Assembly: GCF_014648135.1 (NCBI RefSeq)
Contig: NZ_BMQN01000024.1
Span: 1 to 30,810, forward strand
DNA length: 30,810 nt
Direction of reading: 5' to 3'
Origin: Deinococcus sedimenti
GTDB taxonomy: Bacteria > Deinococcota > Deinococci > Deinococcales > Deinococcaceae
Under the pieces are notes generated by a model that searched no databases, was not told the DNA's origin, and saw only the letters and a list, made by a program, of their open reading frames with translations. The translations under genes and the position numbers were made by a program. Positions 1 through 9,053 of this stretch are shown piece after piece. The stretch's first letter is position 1; each line of letters starts with the position of its first letter.

Positions 1-78
1 ACACACGCGAACCACCGTTCCCGCCACCCTCAGACGAAGCCATCAATCCGCAGCTCTTCTCCGCTTGCGAGAGGCGAT

Positions 79-113
79 GCAGCAGGTGGCTTGAGAATCA
101 AGCCACCTGCTGC
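79..113. terminator. Perfect 16-bp hairpin at the end of the first gene
   Basis: Positions 79-94 and 98-113 are perfect inverted repeats with a 3-base loop. The arm GCAGCAGGTGGCTTGA ends in the stop codon of the small gene at 98-283, so the hairpin includes the last codons of that gene. There is no T-run on either side, so it would be an intrinsic terminator without a U-tract or an RNA-stabilising 3' structure. Confidence 0.6.
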
Positions 114-283
114 GCTACTCCGGCGTCACTCAGGTTAAGTTGCCAGAACCGGGCCAGCACAGCGAGCAGCAGCGCCACCCCCACCCAGAGAAACCCCTTC
201 ACCCAGCGGGGCATGCCGGCCGGGGCGGGTGAGGTTTGGGCCGCGTCGGCGGCGGTGTGGTCCGTCTCTCTCTTGTTCGTCAA
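98..283 (-). CDS. Small single-pass membrane protein, unknown function
   Basis: About 61 residues. The first 23 or so are polar (TNKRETDHTAADAAQ), followed by GMPRWVKGF and one hydrophobic helix (LWVGVALLLAVLA), then a short tail. Short proteins with a 'GMPRWVK' lead-in to one helix are familiar in GC-rich bacteria near copper genes, but I know no function. I chose the TTG at 283-281 because the upstream in-frame ATG at 313 lies inside the regulator boxes of its promoter and cannot be transcribed. A GGGGG at 295-291 sits 7 bases before the TTG, but the predicted transcript start (near 290) makes the leader only about 7 bases, so this gene is nearly leaderless. It diverges from the hydrolase at 426 and both have the shared 33-bp promoter layout. 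Confidence 0.65.
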   Translation of the reverse strand: MTNKRETDHTAADAAQTSPAPAGMPRWVKGFLWVGVALLLAVLARFWQLNLSDAGVAQQVA

Positions 284-297
284 CGTCGATCCCCCTA

Positions 298-330
298 ACC
301 CTACGCCGGGCATGTTCAGCTTCTGTAAAG
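298..330 (-). promoter_or_regulatory. Direct-repeat promoter, site A (small membrane protein)
   Basis: On the minus strand: CTTTACAGAAG (330-320), CTGAACATGCC (319-309), spacer CGGCG, -10 TAGGGT (303-298). The layout is 11+11+5+6, identical to the other sites in this window. It serves the gene at 283-98. Confidence 0.75.
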
Positions 331-348
331 GCCGCGCCCGTCCCGCCG

Positions 349-381
349 CTTTACACGAGCTTTACAGGCCGCCCGTACCGT
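349..381 (+). promoter_or_regulatory. Direct-repeat promoter, site B (hydrolase and M23 operon)
   Basis: CTTTACACGAG (349-359), CTTTACAGGCC (360-370), spacer GCCCG, -10 TACCGT (376-381). The two 7-base cores are identical and 11 bases apart, i.e. one helical turn. It sits 18 bases from the divergent site A. The leader to the ATG at 426 is roughly 35-40 bases and carries a normal ribosome binding site. Confidence 0.8.
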
Positions 382-425
382 GGGCGGACGTCAACACGTC
401 TGCCCCCTGCTGCCTGGAGGTTCCC

Positions 426-1370
426 ATGCTTCACGTCCGATCTGCCCTGCTGCTGGCCCTGCTCAGCCCGCTGACTGCCGCCCAGACCACCGATCACCCC
501 TTGTCCATTGAGCGCATGCGCGCCCGCACCTACCCCGGCAGTGCCCTGACCACCCGGCAGACCCTAAGCCCCGGCGCGAACTACACCCGGCGCGTCGTGT
601 CCTACCAGTCCGACGGCCTGCGCATCAACGCCCTGCTCACGGTGCCCAACGGCACGCCCCCCAAAGGCGGCTGGCCGGCCATCGTGTTCAACCACGGCTA
701 CATTCCGCCAAACGAGTACCGCACGACCGAACGGTACGTCGCGTACGTGGACGCTTTCGCGCGCGCCGGTTTCGTGGTGCTCAAACCCGACTACCGGGGC
801 CATGGGAGTTCCCAGGGCCAGCCGGCCGGCACCTCGTACTGGTCCCCCGAGTACACCACTGACGTCCTGAACGCCGCGTCCTCCCTCAAGACCCTCCCAG
901 GCGTGAACAAGGCCCGCCTGGGCATGTGGGGCCACTCCATGGGCGGCCACATCACCCTGCGCGCCATGGTGGTGAGTCCTGACATTAAAGCCGGCGTCGT
1001 CTGGGCGGGCGTGGTGGGCCCGTACGATCTGCTGTTCAAGGCGCTGCTCCAATGGGGCCGCGGCGACCCTAACGATCCACGTGCCCGACTGCTCGCCACC
1101 CTGGGGCGCCCCGAGCGCAACCCGGCCGCCTACCGGGCCATCTCCCCGAACGCCTACCTGGCCGACCTCCGGGGCCGGCCCCTCCAGCTGCACCACGCGA
1201 CCGGAGACACACACGTGCCCTACAGTCTGTCGCAGTCACTCGCGAGCAGCCTGAAGGCCGCCGGGCAACCCGTGACCTTCTACACGTACGCAGGCGACAA
1301 CCACGACCTCAGCCGCAACCTGAAAGCGGCGCTGGACCGGTCCATCGCCTTTTTCAAGACGCACCTGTGA
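426..1370 (+). CDS. Secreted alpha/beta hydrolase (prolyl oligopeptidase/dienelactone-hydrolase type)
   Basis: 314 residues. The N-terminus ([20 protein letters not shown]) is a signal peptide, so the enzyme acts outside the cytoplasm. Family marks visible: oxyanion-loop HG in 'FNHGYIPP', 'DYRGHGSS', the nucleophile elbow GHSMGG, the acid in 'ATGDTHVP' and the catalytic His in 'GDNHDLS'. This is the set of an S9-like or esterase-type hydrolase; the substrate cannot be told. The start is the ATG at 426 after CTGGAGG; longer in-frame readings run back over the promoter. The M23 gene begins 17 bases downstream, so the two form an operon under site B, which suggests an envelope role. Confidence 0.85.
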   Translation: MLHVRSALLLALLSPLTAAQTTDHPLSIERMRARTYPGSALTTRQTLSPGANYTRRVVSYQSDGLRINALLTVPNGTPPKGGWPAIVFNHGYIPPNEYRTTERYVAYVDAFARAGFVVLKPDYRGHGSSQGQPAGTSYWSPEYTTDVLNAASSLKTLPGVNKARLGMWGHSMGGHITLRAMVVSPDIKAGVVWAGVVGPYDLLFKALLQWGRGDPNDPRARLLATLGRPERNPAAYRAISPNAYLADLRGRPLQLHHATGDTHVPYSLSQSLASSLKAAGQPVTFYTYAGDNHDLSRNLKAALDRSIAFFKTHL

Positions 1371-1387
1371 TTCCCTGTGAGGCACCC

Positions 1388-2461
1388 ATGACCCTGACGC
1401 CCCTGCACCGCGCCCTTCTGCTGAGCGCCGCCCTGCTCACCAGCGTGGCGGGCGCGTACACCGTGAAACCCGGCGACACCCTCTTCAGCCTCGCGCGCGC
1501 CTCTGGCACGACGGTCGCGGACCTCATGCGCCTCAACGACTTGAGCAGCACCACCCTGGAGGTCGGGCAAACCCTGCGCCTTCCGGGTGAAGCCGCGCCG
1601 TCCGCGTCGCCGGCGCCTGCCTCGCCCTTGCCTCTGCCCCCTGCACCGGCCCTGCCGGGGGTGAACGTCACCGCGCCGACCAGCCTGCGTATGGGCGACG
1701 CGTTCGCGCTGCGCCTCACGGGTCCGCGCGCGGCAGAGGCCCGCGTCCACTTCCCCAGTGAAGTGGGCGAGGATGTGCGCCTGCCCGCCGAGCGCCTCAC
1801 GCCGGTCCCTGCAGGCAACGGCACGTTCATCGTGCTGGGCCGGGTGCTGCTGGGCAAAGCCACGCCGCTGATCTACGAGATCGAGCTGGATGGGCAGGTG
1901 CTGCGCCGCAGCCTCCCCGTGGCGGGTCTGCCCCAGCCGGTCCAGCGCCTGAACCTCCCGCCCAGTATCAGCGGCAAACTGCAGGACCCGGCGCGCGCTG
2001 CGGAGGACGCCGCGGTGGAGCGCGCGTACGCCCTGCGAACCCCGCCCGTCTGGACGAAGCCCTTCCAGGACGCCGTCCAGGTCCGCGCGCAGAGCAGCGC
2101 GTTCGGGCAGCCGCGCACCTACGTGGCGGGCGGTCCCGTGCAGTACCACTACGGCACGGATTACCGCGCCCCCGCGGGCACTGCGGTCCGCGCCGTCAAT
2201 GACGGCACGGTGGTCATGGCCGGGATGTATCCCGTGCGCGGCGGCCTGGTCATCCTGGACCACGGCGCCGGCGTGACCAGTCTGTACTTTCACCAGCGCC
2301 GGGTGACGGTGAAGGTGGGGCAGAAGGTCAGCCGCGGCGACAAGATCGGCGAGGTGGGGAGCACTGGGCTGAGCACCGGCCCGCACCTGCACCTGGAACT
2401 TCGGGTGCGCGGTGAGGGCACCGACCCGGCCGGGTGGATGAACCGTCTCTGGCCGAAATAA
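1388..2461 (+). CDS. LysM and M23 (LytM-type) secreted peptidoglycan endopeptidase
   Basis: 357 residues. Signal peptide ([14 protein letters not shown]), one LysM domain directly after it ('[19 protein letters not shown]'), a proline-rich linker, a middle domain of unknown fold, and a C-terminal M23 domain. The metal site is complete: H and D in '[12 protein letters not shown]', H in 'YFHQR' and the H-x-H in 'GPHLHLEL'. M23 enzymes cut peptide cross-links in peptidoglycan and LysM binds its glycan. The ATG at 1388 follows GTGAGG. It is 17 bases behind the hydrolase and likely co-transcribed. Confidence 0.9.
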   Translation: MTLTPLHRALLLSAALLTSVAGAYTVKPGDTLFSLARASGTTVADLMRLNDLSSTTLEVGQTLRLPGEAAPSASPAPASPLPLPPAPALPGVNVTAPTSLRMGDAFALRLTGPRAAEARVHFPSEVGEDVRLPAERLTPVPAGNGTFIVLGRVLLGKATPLIYEIELDGQVLRRSLPVAGLPQPVQRLNLPPSISGKLQDPARAAEDAAVERAYALRTPPVWTKPFQDAVQVRAQSSAFGQPRTYVAGGPVQYHYGTDYRAPAGTAVRAVNDGTVVMAGMYPVRGGLVILDHGAGVTSLYFHQRRVTVKVGQKVSRGDKIGEVGSTGLSTGPHLHLELRVRGEGTDPAGWMNRLWPK

Positions 2462-2481
2462 GGGGGCGCCCGAAGGTCGGC

Positions 2482-2501
2482 CGGCAGGCGACCTGCCGTT
2501 T
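2482..2501 (+). terminator. Probable terminator after the M23 gene
   Basis: CGGCAGG (2482-2488), loop CGA, CCTGCCG (2492-2498), then TTTGC. A 7-bp perfect GC-rich stem with a short T-stretch, 20 bases after the stop codon. Confidence 0.5.
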
Positions 2502-2601
2502 GCACCACTGCTCTGGGTCACCTCCTATGACCGCTCTGCCCGGCGGTCAAAGCCTCCTGGGCTTCTGCCAGGGGTGGCGTGAAGTCGGATACGCTGATGG
2601 C

Positions 2602-2646
2602 ATGAGAAGGGCCAGGACCGTGTTCGGTGATGGGCGTCAACCATGA
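2602..2646 (+). CDS. Possible leaderless leader peptide, 14 codons
   Basis: ATG at 2602 lies 6 bases after a TAnnnT box (TACGCT, 2590-2595), the leaderless spacing. The reading frame (MRRARTVFGDGRQP) ends in a TGA that overlaps the ATG of the next gene as ATGA (2643-2646). This gives the downstream gene, which has no ribosome binding site of its own, a way to be translated by coupling. I see no -35 or direct repeats here. It may equally be chance. Confidence 0.3.
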   Translation: MRRARTVFGDGRQP

Positions 2647-3452
2647 GTCGGGGCCGCAGCGCTCAGCGCGCGGCGGCTGAGGACGCGCCGGTGGCGCCCA
2701 AAGCCTCCCCCTGGAACCTCGGCAATATTCTTGGGTTACTTGCCCTGCTGGCCACCATTGCCTTTGGCATCATCCCGCTGATTGTTTCATCAGCCCAGCA
2801 ACGGTTGCGGCTGGACGCCACCATTCAATCTGCGGCGCAGATCGTGGGTTCCACACTGCCTTCACAGGTCCGCGTGACCGTCGGTGGCAAGGAAGCGAGA
2901 AACGTCTACGCGACGGTGCTCAAGGTGGCCAACTCGGGCGCGCGGCCCATCACGCCTGACCTCTTTGCACCGGGCACGGTTCTCCGCTTACGCCTGGGCG
3001 ACCAGTGTGAAGTGGTGGAGCAGCGCGTCGTTGGCGCACGTCCTCAGGATGTTCGCGAGCGGGCGCGGGTCACCGTGATTCCAGGCGGCGTGGCCCTCGC
3101 ACCCTTGTTGCTGAATCCTGATGATACAGTGCTCATTCAAGTCCTCACGTCAAATTGCCGCCCTCAGCTTGTGCCTTCGGCGTCCATTGCCGGCATCACG
3201 CAGGTCAGCATGAGGGACGCGGCGAAAATCAAGGCCGAGTGGGCATACCGGTGGCTCATCGTGTTTGCCATCGTCATGGGCGGTATTTTCAGCCTCTTGA
3301 ACATCTACGAAGCCCAGATCAAGAAAATGTCTCGTTGGCAACGGCAATTGATTGTGTTTGGCCTCCTCACTTTAATGATATCTGCCTTATTCTTTTTAAT
3401 GAATATGATGCTTTCTTCCGCGTTTCAATCGTTTTCTCCAACGTATCAATGA
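2643..3452 (+). CDS. Three-helix membrane protein, unknown function
   Basis: 269 residues. A polar N-terminus leads to a helix at about 25-48 (NILGLLALLATIAFGIIPLIV), then about 150 residues of soluble, probably extracytoplasmic, sequence with two Cys ('GDQCEVV', 'TSNCRPQ') that could pair. Two more helices follow (WLIVFAIVMGGIFSLL and LIVFGLLTLMISALFFLMN). I do not recognise the family. The last 40 codons are clearly richer in A and T than neighbouring genes, hinting at foreign origin. There is no evident ribosome binding site before the ATG; translation may be coupled to the short frame at 2602. Confidence 0.75.
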   Translation: MSRGRSAQRAAAEDAPVAPKASPWNLGNILGLLALLATIAFGIIPLIVSSAQQRLRLDATIQSAAQIVGSTLPSQVRVTVGGKEARNVYATVLKVANSGARPITPDLFAPGTVLRLRLGDQCEVVEQRVVGARPQDVRERARVTVIPGGVALAPLLLNPDDTVLIQVLTSNCRPQLVPSASIAGITQVSMRDAAKIKAEWAYRWLIVFAIVMGGIFSLLNIYEAQIKKMSRWQRQLIVFGLLTLMISALFFLMNMMLSSAFQSFSPTYQ

Positions 3453-3677
3453 GTAACATGTTCAACCCGTTCAGCAGGCTCCAAATCGAGTCTTCACTTC
3501 ACACAAAGGGCGAGATGGCTGTCTCCCTGATTTCACTGGTGAACGGCAGATCGGTGGCGTGGCGCCAGACGTTCCGGGTGCATGCCCGAACCGGTGGAGC
3601 GGTGCACCGCTGCCCCCATGACAGGGACACCAGTGCAGGAACCCAGCATGCATCCGGCTGTTCCCCTCGCACAGGCA

Positions 3678-3914
3678 TCAACTCAGCAGCGCTTGCAGTT
3701 TGGGCCGCTGCTGGTCGAAGGTGCCGTAGAAGAACTGTTCACCAACAACCGTGATGGGCGCGACCCGGACGCCGTACCGAGCTTTTGCCTCTTCAGCGAC
3801 GGCCGGGTTCGTCAGGTCGCGTTCTTCAAACGCGACGCCGTGCCGGTCAAACCAGCGCCGCAGCGCGTGGCAGTCGGGGCAGGTGGGTGTGGCATACAGG
3901 ATGACGTGCGGCAT
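3678..3914 (-). CDS. Glutaredoxin-like (NrdH-type) thiol-disulfide protein
   Basis: 78 residues, the usual length of the family. The active site CPDC is in 'YATPTCPDCHALRRWFD', and the later 'VRVAPITVVGEQFFYG' holds the cis-proline and Gly of the thioredoxin fold. It has no signal peptide, so it acts in the cytoplasm. Small glutaredoxins can reduce disulfides, and some bind Cu(I). It lies about 200 bases behind csoR on the same strand, so it could be part of the copZ-csoR unit or have its own promoter; I saw no clear promoter in the gap. Confidence 0.85.
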   Translation of the reverse strand: MPHVILYATPTCPDCHALRRWFDRHGVAFEERDLTNPAVAEEAKARYGVRVAPITVVGEQFFYGTFDQQRPKLQALLS

Positions 3915-4117
3915 AGGCAGCCTCGCGGGAACACCGGGACGAACCCATGGGCTCGTCCCGGAGCGGGAGGGCGGAGGTGGTCAGCGGCCGTGAACAGGCA
4001 ACGACGGGAAAAGGGCAAGCGGACCGCCGCGTTCCGGATGTGATCTGGGTCCGTCAGCGGCGGCTGGCCAACGGCGCGTTATTCACCCTGGCAACCTGAC
4101 AGGGGGTTTGCCGTCAC

Positions 4118-4462
4118 TCAGATGTACTTGAGCACGTCCATGAGCTCGTCCACCATGTCCTGGGCGTCGCCCCGGGTGGCGGCGGTCGCCACGTGCGCTT
4201 CGAGGTGCCCGCGCAGGACCACGCTGGCCGCGCCGTCGAGCGCGCCCTGCACGGCCTTGATCTGCCGCAGCACGTCCACGCAGTAGACATCGGGATCCTC
4301 CAGGGAGCGGCGGATGCTTTCCAGGTGACCGCGGGCGATGGCGAGACGACGCGCGGCGCGCTGGCGACTGTCTTCGGGCATGCAGAGGTGCTGGCTCGTG
4401 TGACAGGCCTCCCCCTCAGGGGGATGGGGGGCAGGCGGCCTGGCGGTCGTCGCCCTGGGCAT
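4118..4462 (-). CDS. CsoR-family copper-sensing repressor
   Basis: 114 residues. The DUF156/CsoR core begins near residue 29 ('[23 protein letters not shown]'). Metal ligands are C61 in '[18 protein letters not shown]' and H86 and H90 in 'RGHLEAHV', a Cys-His-His set instead of the usual Cys-His-Cys; the Thermus thermophilus CsoR is known to have this variant. Apo-CsoR binds GC-rich pseudo-palindromes and lets go on binding Cu(I). Its ATG overlaps the stop of copZ (TAATG), so both are made from one message. The N-terminal 28 residues contain extra Cys and His (C20, H21, H25, C27). Operator-like sites flank the copZ and copA promoters. Confidence 0.92.
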   Translation of the reverse strand: MPRATTARPPAPHPPEGEACHTSQHLCMPEDSRQRAARRLAIARGHLESIRRSLEDPDVYCVDVLRQIKAVQGALDGAASVVLRGHLEAHVATAATRGDAQDMVDELMDVLKYI

Positions 4463-4671
4463 TACTGAGGGGAAACGGCCGCGCCGTACCCTTCGTCCTG
4501 CACGGCGGTGATCAGGTGCTGCGCGTCGGCGCTGCCCTGCACAACGGCCTTGCCGGTCTTGAGGTCCACCTGGGCGTCCGTGACGCCGGGCACGCTTTTC
4601 AGGGCGCTGGCGACGCCGCTCTGGCAGTGGCCGCAGGTCATGCCGGTGATGGTCAATTCAATCTGGTTCAT
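4462..4671 (-). CDS. CopZ-type copper chaperone
   Basis: 69 residues forming a single HMA domain with the GMTCGHC metal loop near the N-terminus. It carries Cu(I) in the cytoplasm and hands it to CopA and possibly CsoR. Clear ribosome binding site CCAGGAGGAAG before the ATG. It overlaps csoR by one base and diverges from copA, sharing the operator region between them. Confidence 0.95.
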   Translation of the reverse strand: MNQIELTITGMTCGHCQSGVASALKSVPGVTDAQVDLKTGKAVVQGSADAQHLITAVQDEGYGAAVSPQ

Positions 4672-4689
4672 GGTCTTCCTCCTGGCATC

Positions 4690-4718
4690 AAGCTATACCC
4701 TCCCCCCTGGGGTGTCAA
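4690..4718 (-). promoter_or_regulatory. copZ-csoR promoter with CsoR-type operator
   Basis: Minus strand -35 TTGACA (4718-4713), 17-bp spacer, -10 TAGCTT (4695-4690). The spacer is filled by the GC-rich pseudo-palindrome read on the plus strand as ACCCTCCCCCCTGGGGT (4697-4713), the kind of site CsoR binds. Repression by promoter occlusion is expected. Confidence 0.7.
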
Positions 4719-4768
4719 GAGGACTGAAGAAGGGAGAGCCGAAAACACAGGCTTTTCCTGGCGGCATC

Positions 4769-4829
4769 TTGCATTCCCCCTCCCCCAGGGTCTATGCTGC
4801 CCTCATAAGGAACCCCCCTGGGGGGGATT
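4769..4829 (+). promoter_or_regulatory. copA promoter with two CsoR-type operators
   Basis: -35 TTGCAT (4769-4774), 18-bp spacer, -10 TATGCT (4793-4798). One operator-like element (CCCCCTCCCCCAGGG) fills the spacer, and a second, almost perfect palindrome (AACCCCCCTGGGGGGGATT, 4811-4829) lies in the leader just ahead of the ribosome binding site GGAGG at 4830-4834. Together with the copZ site this makes three G-tract elements in about 130 bases. Confidence 0.7.
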
Positions 4830-4839
4830 GGAGGAATCC

Positions 4840-7356
<2,517 letters not shown>

Positions 7357-7372
7357 ACGGAGGTGACGTGCC

Positions 7373-7804
7373 ATGGCGAAACTGAAGGTCGCGGCCCTGA
7401 TGCAGCATTTGCGGCGGCATGCCAAGCACGCCCAGTGCCGGCGCAGCTTCCTGGAGCGGGCCCAGATGCGCGCCGCGGTGGACGCCGAGCAGGGCCTGAC
7501 GTTTCTGGGGGTCGGCAGTTCCTGCGGGAAACCCGCGTTCGCCCTGCCGTACCCGCTGACCTGGACCGAAGCAGCGCTGGACCGACTCGAGCACCTGGCC
7601 GAGCAGCACTTCTGTTACGTCGAGTATGGCCAGCTCGCGCACCTCAAACGGCGGGTGGACGACCGCGAACTGCTCGCCGTGCAGGACTGGACGCCGTTCG
7701 GGGTGGTGTACGTGCGGGCGGAGTACCCCCTCGCGGACACGTTGCTGCGCGACCTGACCGTTACCCTTCAGCCGGAGGACGCTCCGGAGAGCACCGCGCC
7801 GTGA
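7373..7804 (+). CDS. Uncharacterised protein, first of a tandem paralog pair behind copA
   Basis: 143 residues, no signal peptide or membrane helix. Shared with the next gene are 'GxxLVGxGGSCGKPxFALP'-like sequence (here 'GVGSSCGKPAFALPYPLTWT'), 'CYVEYG' and 'AVQDWTxFGxVYxRxxY'. It has a basic, His-rich N-terminus (LMQHLRRHAKHAQCRRSF). I do not recognise the family. Position as the second gene of the copA unit (ATG 16 bases behind copA, with GGAGGTGAC) suggests a copper- or redox-related cytosolic role, and the invariant Cys of SCGKP and of CYVEYG are candidate thiol ligands; this is inference only. Confidence 0.8.
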   Translation: MAKLKVAALMQHLRRHAKHAQCRRSFLERAQMRAAVDAEQGLTFLGVGSSCGKPAFALPYPLTWTEAALDRLEHLAEQHFCYVEYGQLAHLKRRVDDRELLAVQDWTPFGVVYVRAEYPLADTLLRDLTVTLQPEDAPESTAP

Positions 7805-7853
7805 CGCCACACCGCCCGACCCTTGCCCTCCCCCTTCTTCCCTGGAGATTCGT

Positions 7854-8264
7854 ATGCCCAAATTGACGGTTGGCCCCTGGATTGCTGCTCAGAAACTCCC
7901 CAGCCGGGACGTGGCCCGTGACCGCTTCGCCTTCCTGGACCGCACCCGCCTGCGGGACGAGACCCCCACCGTGGCTGGCCTGCCGCTGGTTGGCATGGGC
8001 GGCTCATGCGGCAAGCCCTGCTTCGCCCTGCCGTTCGTGTTGACCTGGACGGACGAGAACACCCGCGCGTTAGAAGAAGTCGGACGCACGTACGGCTGTT
8101 ACGTCGAGTACGGCCTGTACCCGCACCTGAAGCTGCGCGAGAATGATCAGGAGGTGGCGGCCGTGCAGGACTGGACCACGTTTGGCATGGTGTACCTGCG
8201 CCCGGGGTACGAGAAGGCCGAGGAACTGCTGACGGATCTTGTGCGCGCCCTGAGCCCCGCGTAA
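7854..8264 (+). CDS. Uncharacterised protein, second of the tandem paralog pair
   Basis: 136 residues, collinear with the previous protein: 'RDRFAFLDRTRLRDE', 'GMGGSCGKPCFALPFVLTWTDE', 'YGCYVEYGLYPHLKLREND', 'AAVQDWTTFGMVYLRPGYEKAEELL'. The pair clearly arose by duplication. This copy has an additional Cys right after the shared motif (GKPCF), giving CGKPC, a C-x3-C arrangement missing from its partner. Start ATG follows TGGAGATT. A strong terminator lies 11 bases behind the stop, so the copA operon ends here. Confidence 0.8.
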   Translation: MPKLTVGPWIAAQKLPSRDVARDRFAFLDRTRLRDETPTVAGLPLVGMGGSCGKPCFALPFVLTWTDENTRALEEVGRTYGCYVEYGLYPHLKLRENDQEVAAVQDWTTFGMVYLRPGYEKAEELLTDLVRALSPA

Positions 8265-8275
8265 GCGAGGGGCCG

Positions 8276-8313
8276 GACGCCGACAGCACACCGTGTGCTG
8301 TCGGCGTCTGTTT
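8276..8313 (+). terminator. Strong intrinsic terminator of the copA operon
   Basis: GACGCCGACAGCACA (8276-8290), loop CCG, TGTGCTGTCGGCGTC (8294-8308), then TGTTT. A perfect 15-bp stem. Confidence 0.85.
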
Positions 8314-8400
8314 ATGGGACCGCACCCCGGGAGGGCCAGAAATTCCGCGCCGCGTTGTGGGACGACACGTCCCGCCGAGGCTGATTCGCCATAAACCATC

Positions 8401-8625
8401 TCTGGAACAGTAAAACGCCTGTCTTTGGTGTTTTTGCCACCGTACGCCCCGGAGTTGAACCCAATCGAGCTGGTGTGGGCGTATGTGAAGCGGAATGTGC
8501 TGGGCAACTGCTGTGCCCGCTCGGTCTCCTTCCTGAAGGCGAAGCTCGTGACAGCCTGGCAGCGGATCCGGTACATTCAACGCCCTCGTCACCTGACGGA
8601 TGCCAATGTCCAGCGGGAGCAATAA
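8401..8625 (+). pseudogene. IS630-family transposase, C-terminal fragment
   Basis: The reading frame gives 'VKRLSLVFLPPYAPELNPIELVWAYVK', the C-terminal DDE signature of IS630-type transposases (the E of ELNPIE is catalytic). An in-frame stop at 8392 and the absence of the upstream two thirds show it is a remnant. I found no matching terminal inverted repeats, so the element cannot move. Confidence 0.85.
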
Positions 8626-8671
8626 ATTACCGCGAATAGGGGTTGACAAGGGCGGCTAGAAAGGCGCTAGG

Positions 8672-8693
8672 GAGAGGGCTCATGAGCCCTCTC
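8672..8693. repeat. Perfect 22-bp palindrome
   Basis: GAGAGGGCTC and ATGAGCCCTCTC together read the same on both strands, with no loop. It lies between the transposase fragment and the 3' end of the convergent frameshifted gene. It could act as a terminator hairpin for either side or as a binding site; no T-run follows. Confidence 0.5.
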
Positions 8694-8714
8694 GATCTCA
8701 CTTTCCTCCCGCTT

Positions 8715-8961
8715 TCAGCCGCAGTAACGCGCCTCACCCAATGGATCGCTCCGCACATCCCAGCGAAATTGCTGCACCCACACGAGAAAATGTCCGACGC
8801 TGACAATGAGCGGGCGAGCTAGGCCGAGCCCAGCACCGTCAGAATCAGCAGGACTGTCCCCAGCCAAGGACCCGCCCGTCTGCGGCGGGGACGTGGCGAG
8901 GTTACGTGGACCCCAGCTGGGTGGACGGCAGGGAAGCGGGCGGGCAAGGGCGGGTGGACAT
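8715..8961 (-). pseudogene. Small membrane protein gene with two apparent frameshifts
   Basis: The minus strand has a ribosome binding site (GGAGG, 8974-8970) and ATG at 8961, and ends in a convincing tail 'RPLIVSVGHFLVWVQQFRWD' with stop at 8715. No single frame joins them. The ATG frame reads MSTRPCPPASLPSTQ and then stops; the second frame supplies 'RPRRRRAGPWLGTVLLILTVLG'; the third supplies 'LARPLIVSVGHF...'. Adding one base near 8915 and one near 8822 would give a protein of about 80 residues with a basic stretch and two hydrophobic segments. It may be a decayed gene or an assembly error in GC-rich sequence. Its promoter (site C) is intact. Confidence 0.45.
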
Positions 8962-8980
8962 GTCAGGTTCCTCCACCGCG

Positions 8981-9013
8981 AGCTTAGGTGGGACGTGTTG
9001 GCGTCGTGTAAAG
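8981..9013 (-). promoter_or_regulatory. Direct-repeat promoter, site C
   Basis: Minus strand: CTTTACACGAC (9013-9003), GCCAACACGTC (9002-8992), spacer CCACC, -10 TAAGCT (8986-8981). It abuts site D so that the two first repeats form the palindrome GTAAAGCTTTAC. Confidence 0.65.
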
Positions 9014-9046
9014 CTTTACCGCATCTGAACACGACTCCCGTAGGGT
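9014..9046 (+). promoter_or_regulatory. Direct-repeat promoter, site D (lnt)
   Basis: CTTTACCGCAT (9014-9024), CTGAACACGAC (9025-9035), spacer TCCCG, -10 TAGGGT (9041-9046). The lnt GTG starts 7 bases after the -10 box, so the message should be leaderless. Back to back with site C with no gap. Confidence 0.8.
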
Positions 9047-9053
9047 GCGGCGC

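Noticed and set aside
213..1370. 385-residue version of the hydrolase from an upstream start
   Set aside because: It runs through sites A and B; the signal peptide begins at the ATG at 426 with a good ribosome binding site.
1280..2521. 413-codon minus-strand frame opposite the M23 gene
   Set aside because: Antisense shadow of the hydrolase end and the M23 gene; Arg/Gly/Ala-rich, no motif.
8643..8671. TTGACA with a possible -10 (GCTAGG) ahead of the 22-bp palindrome
   Set aside because: The -10 is poor and no gene follows on the plus strand.
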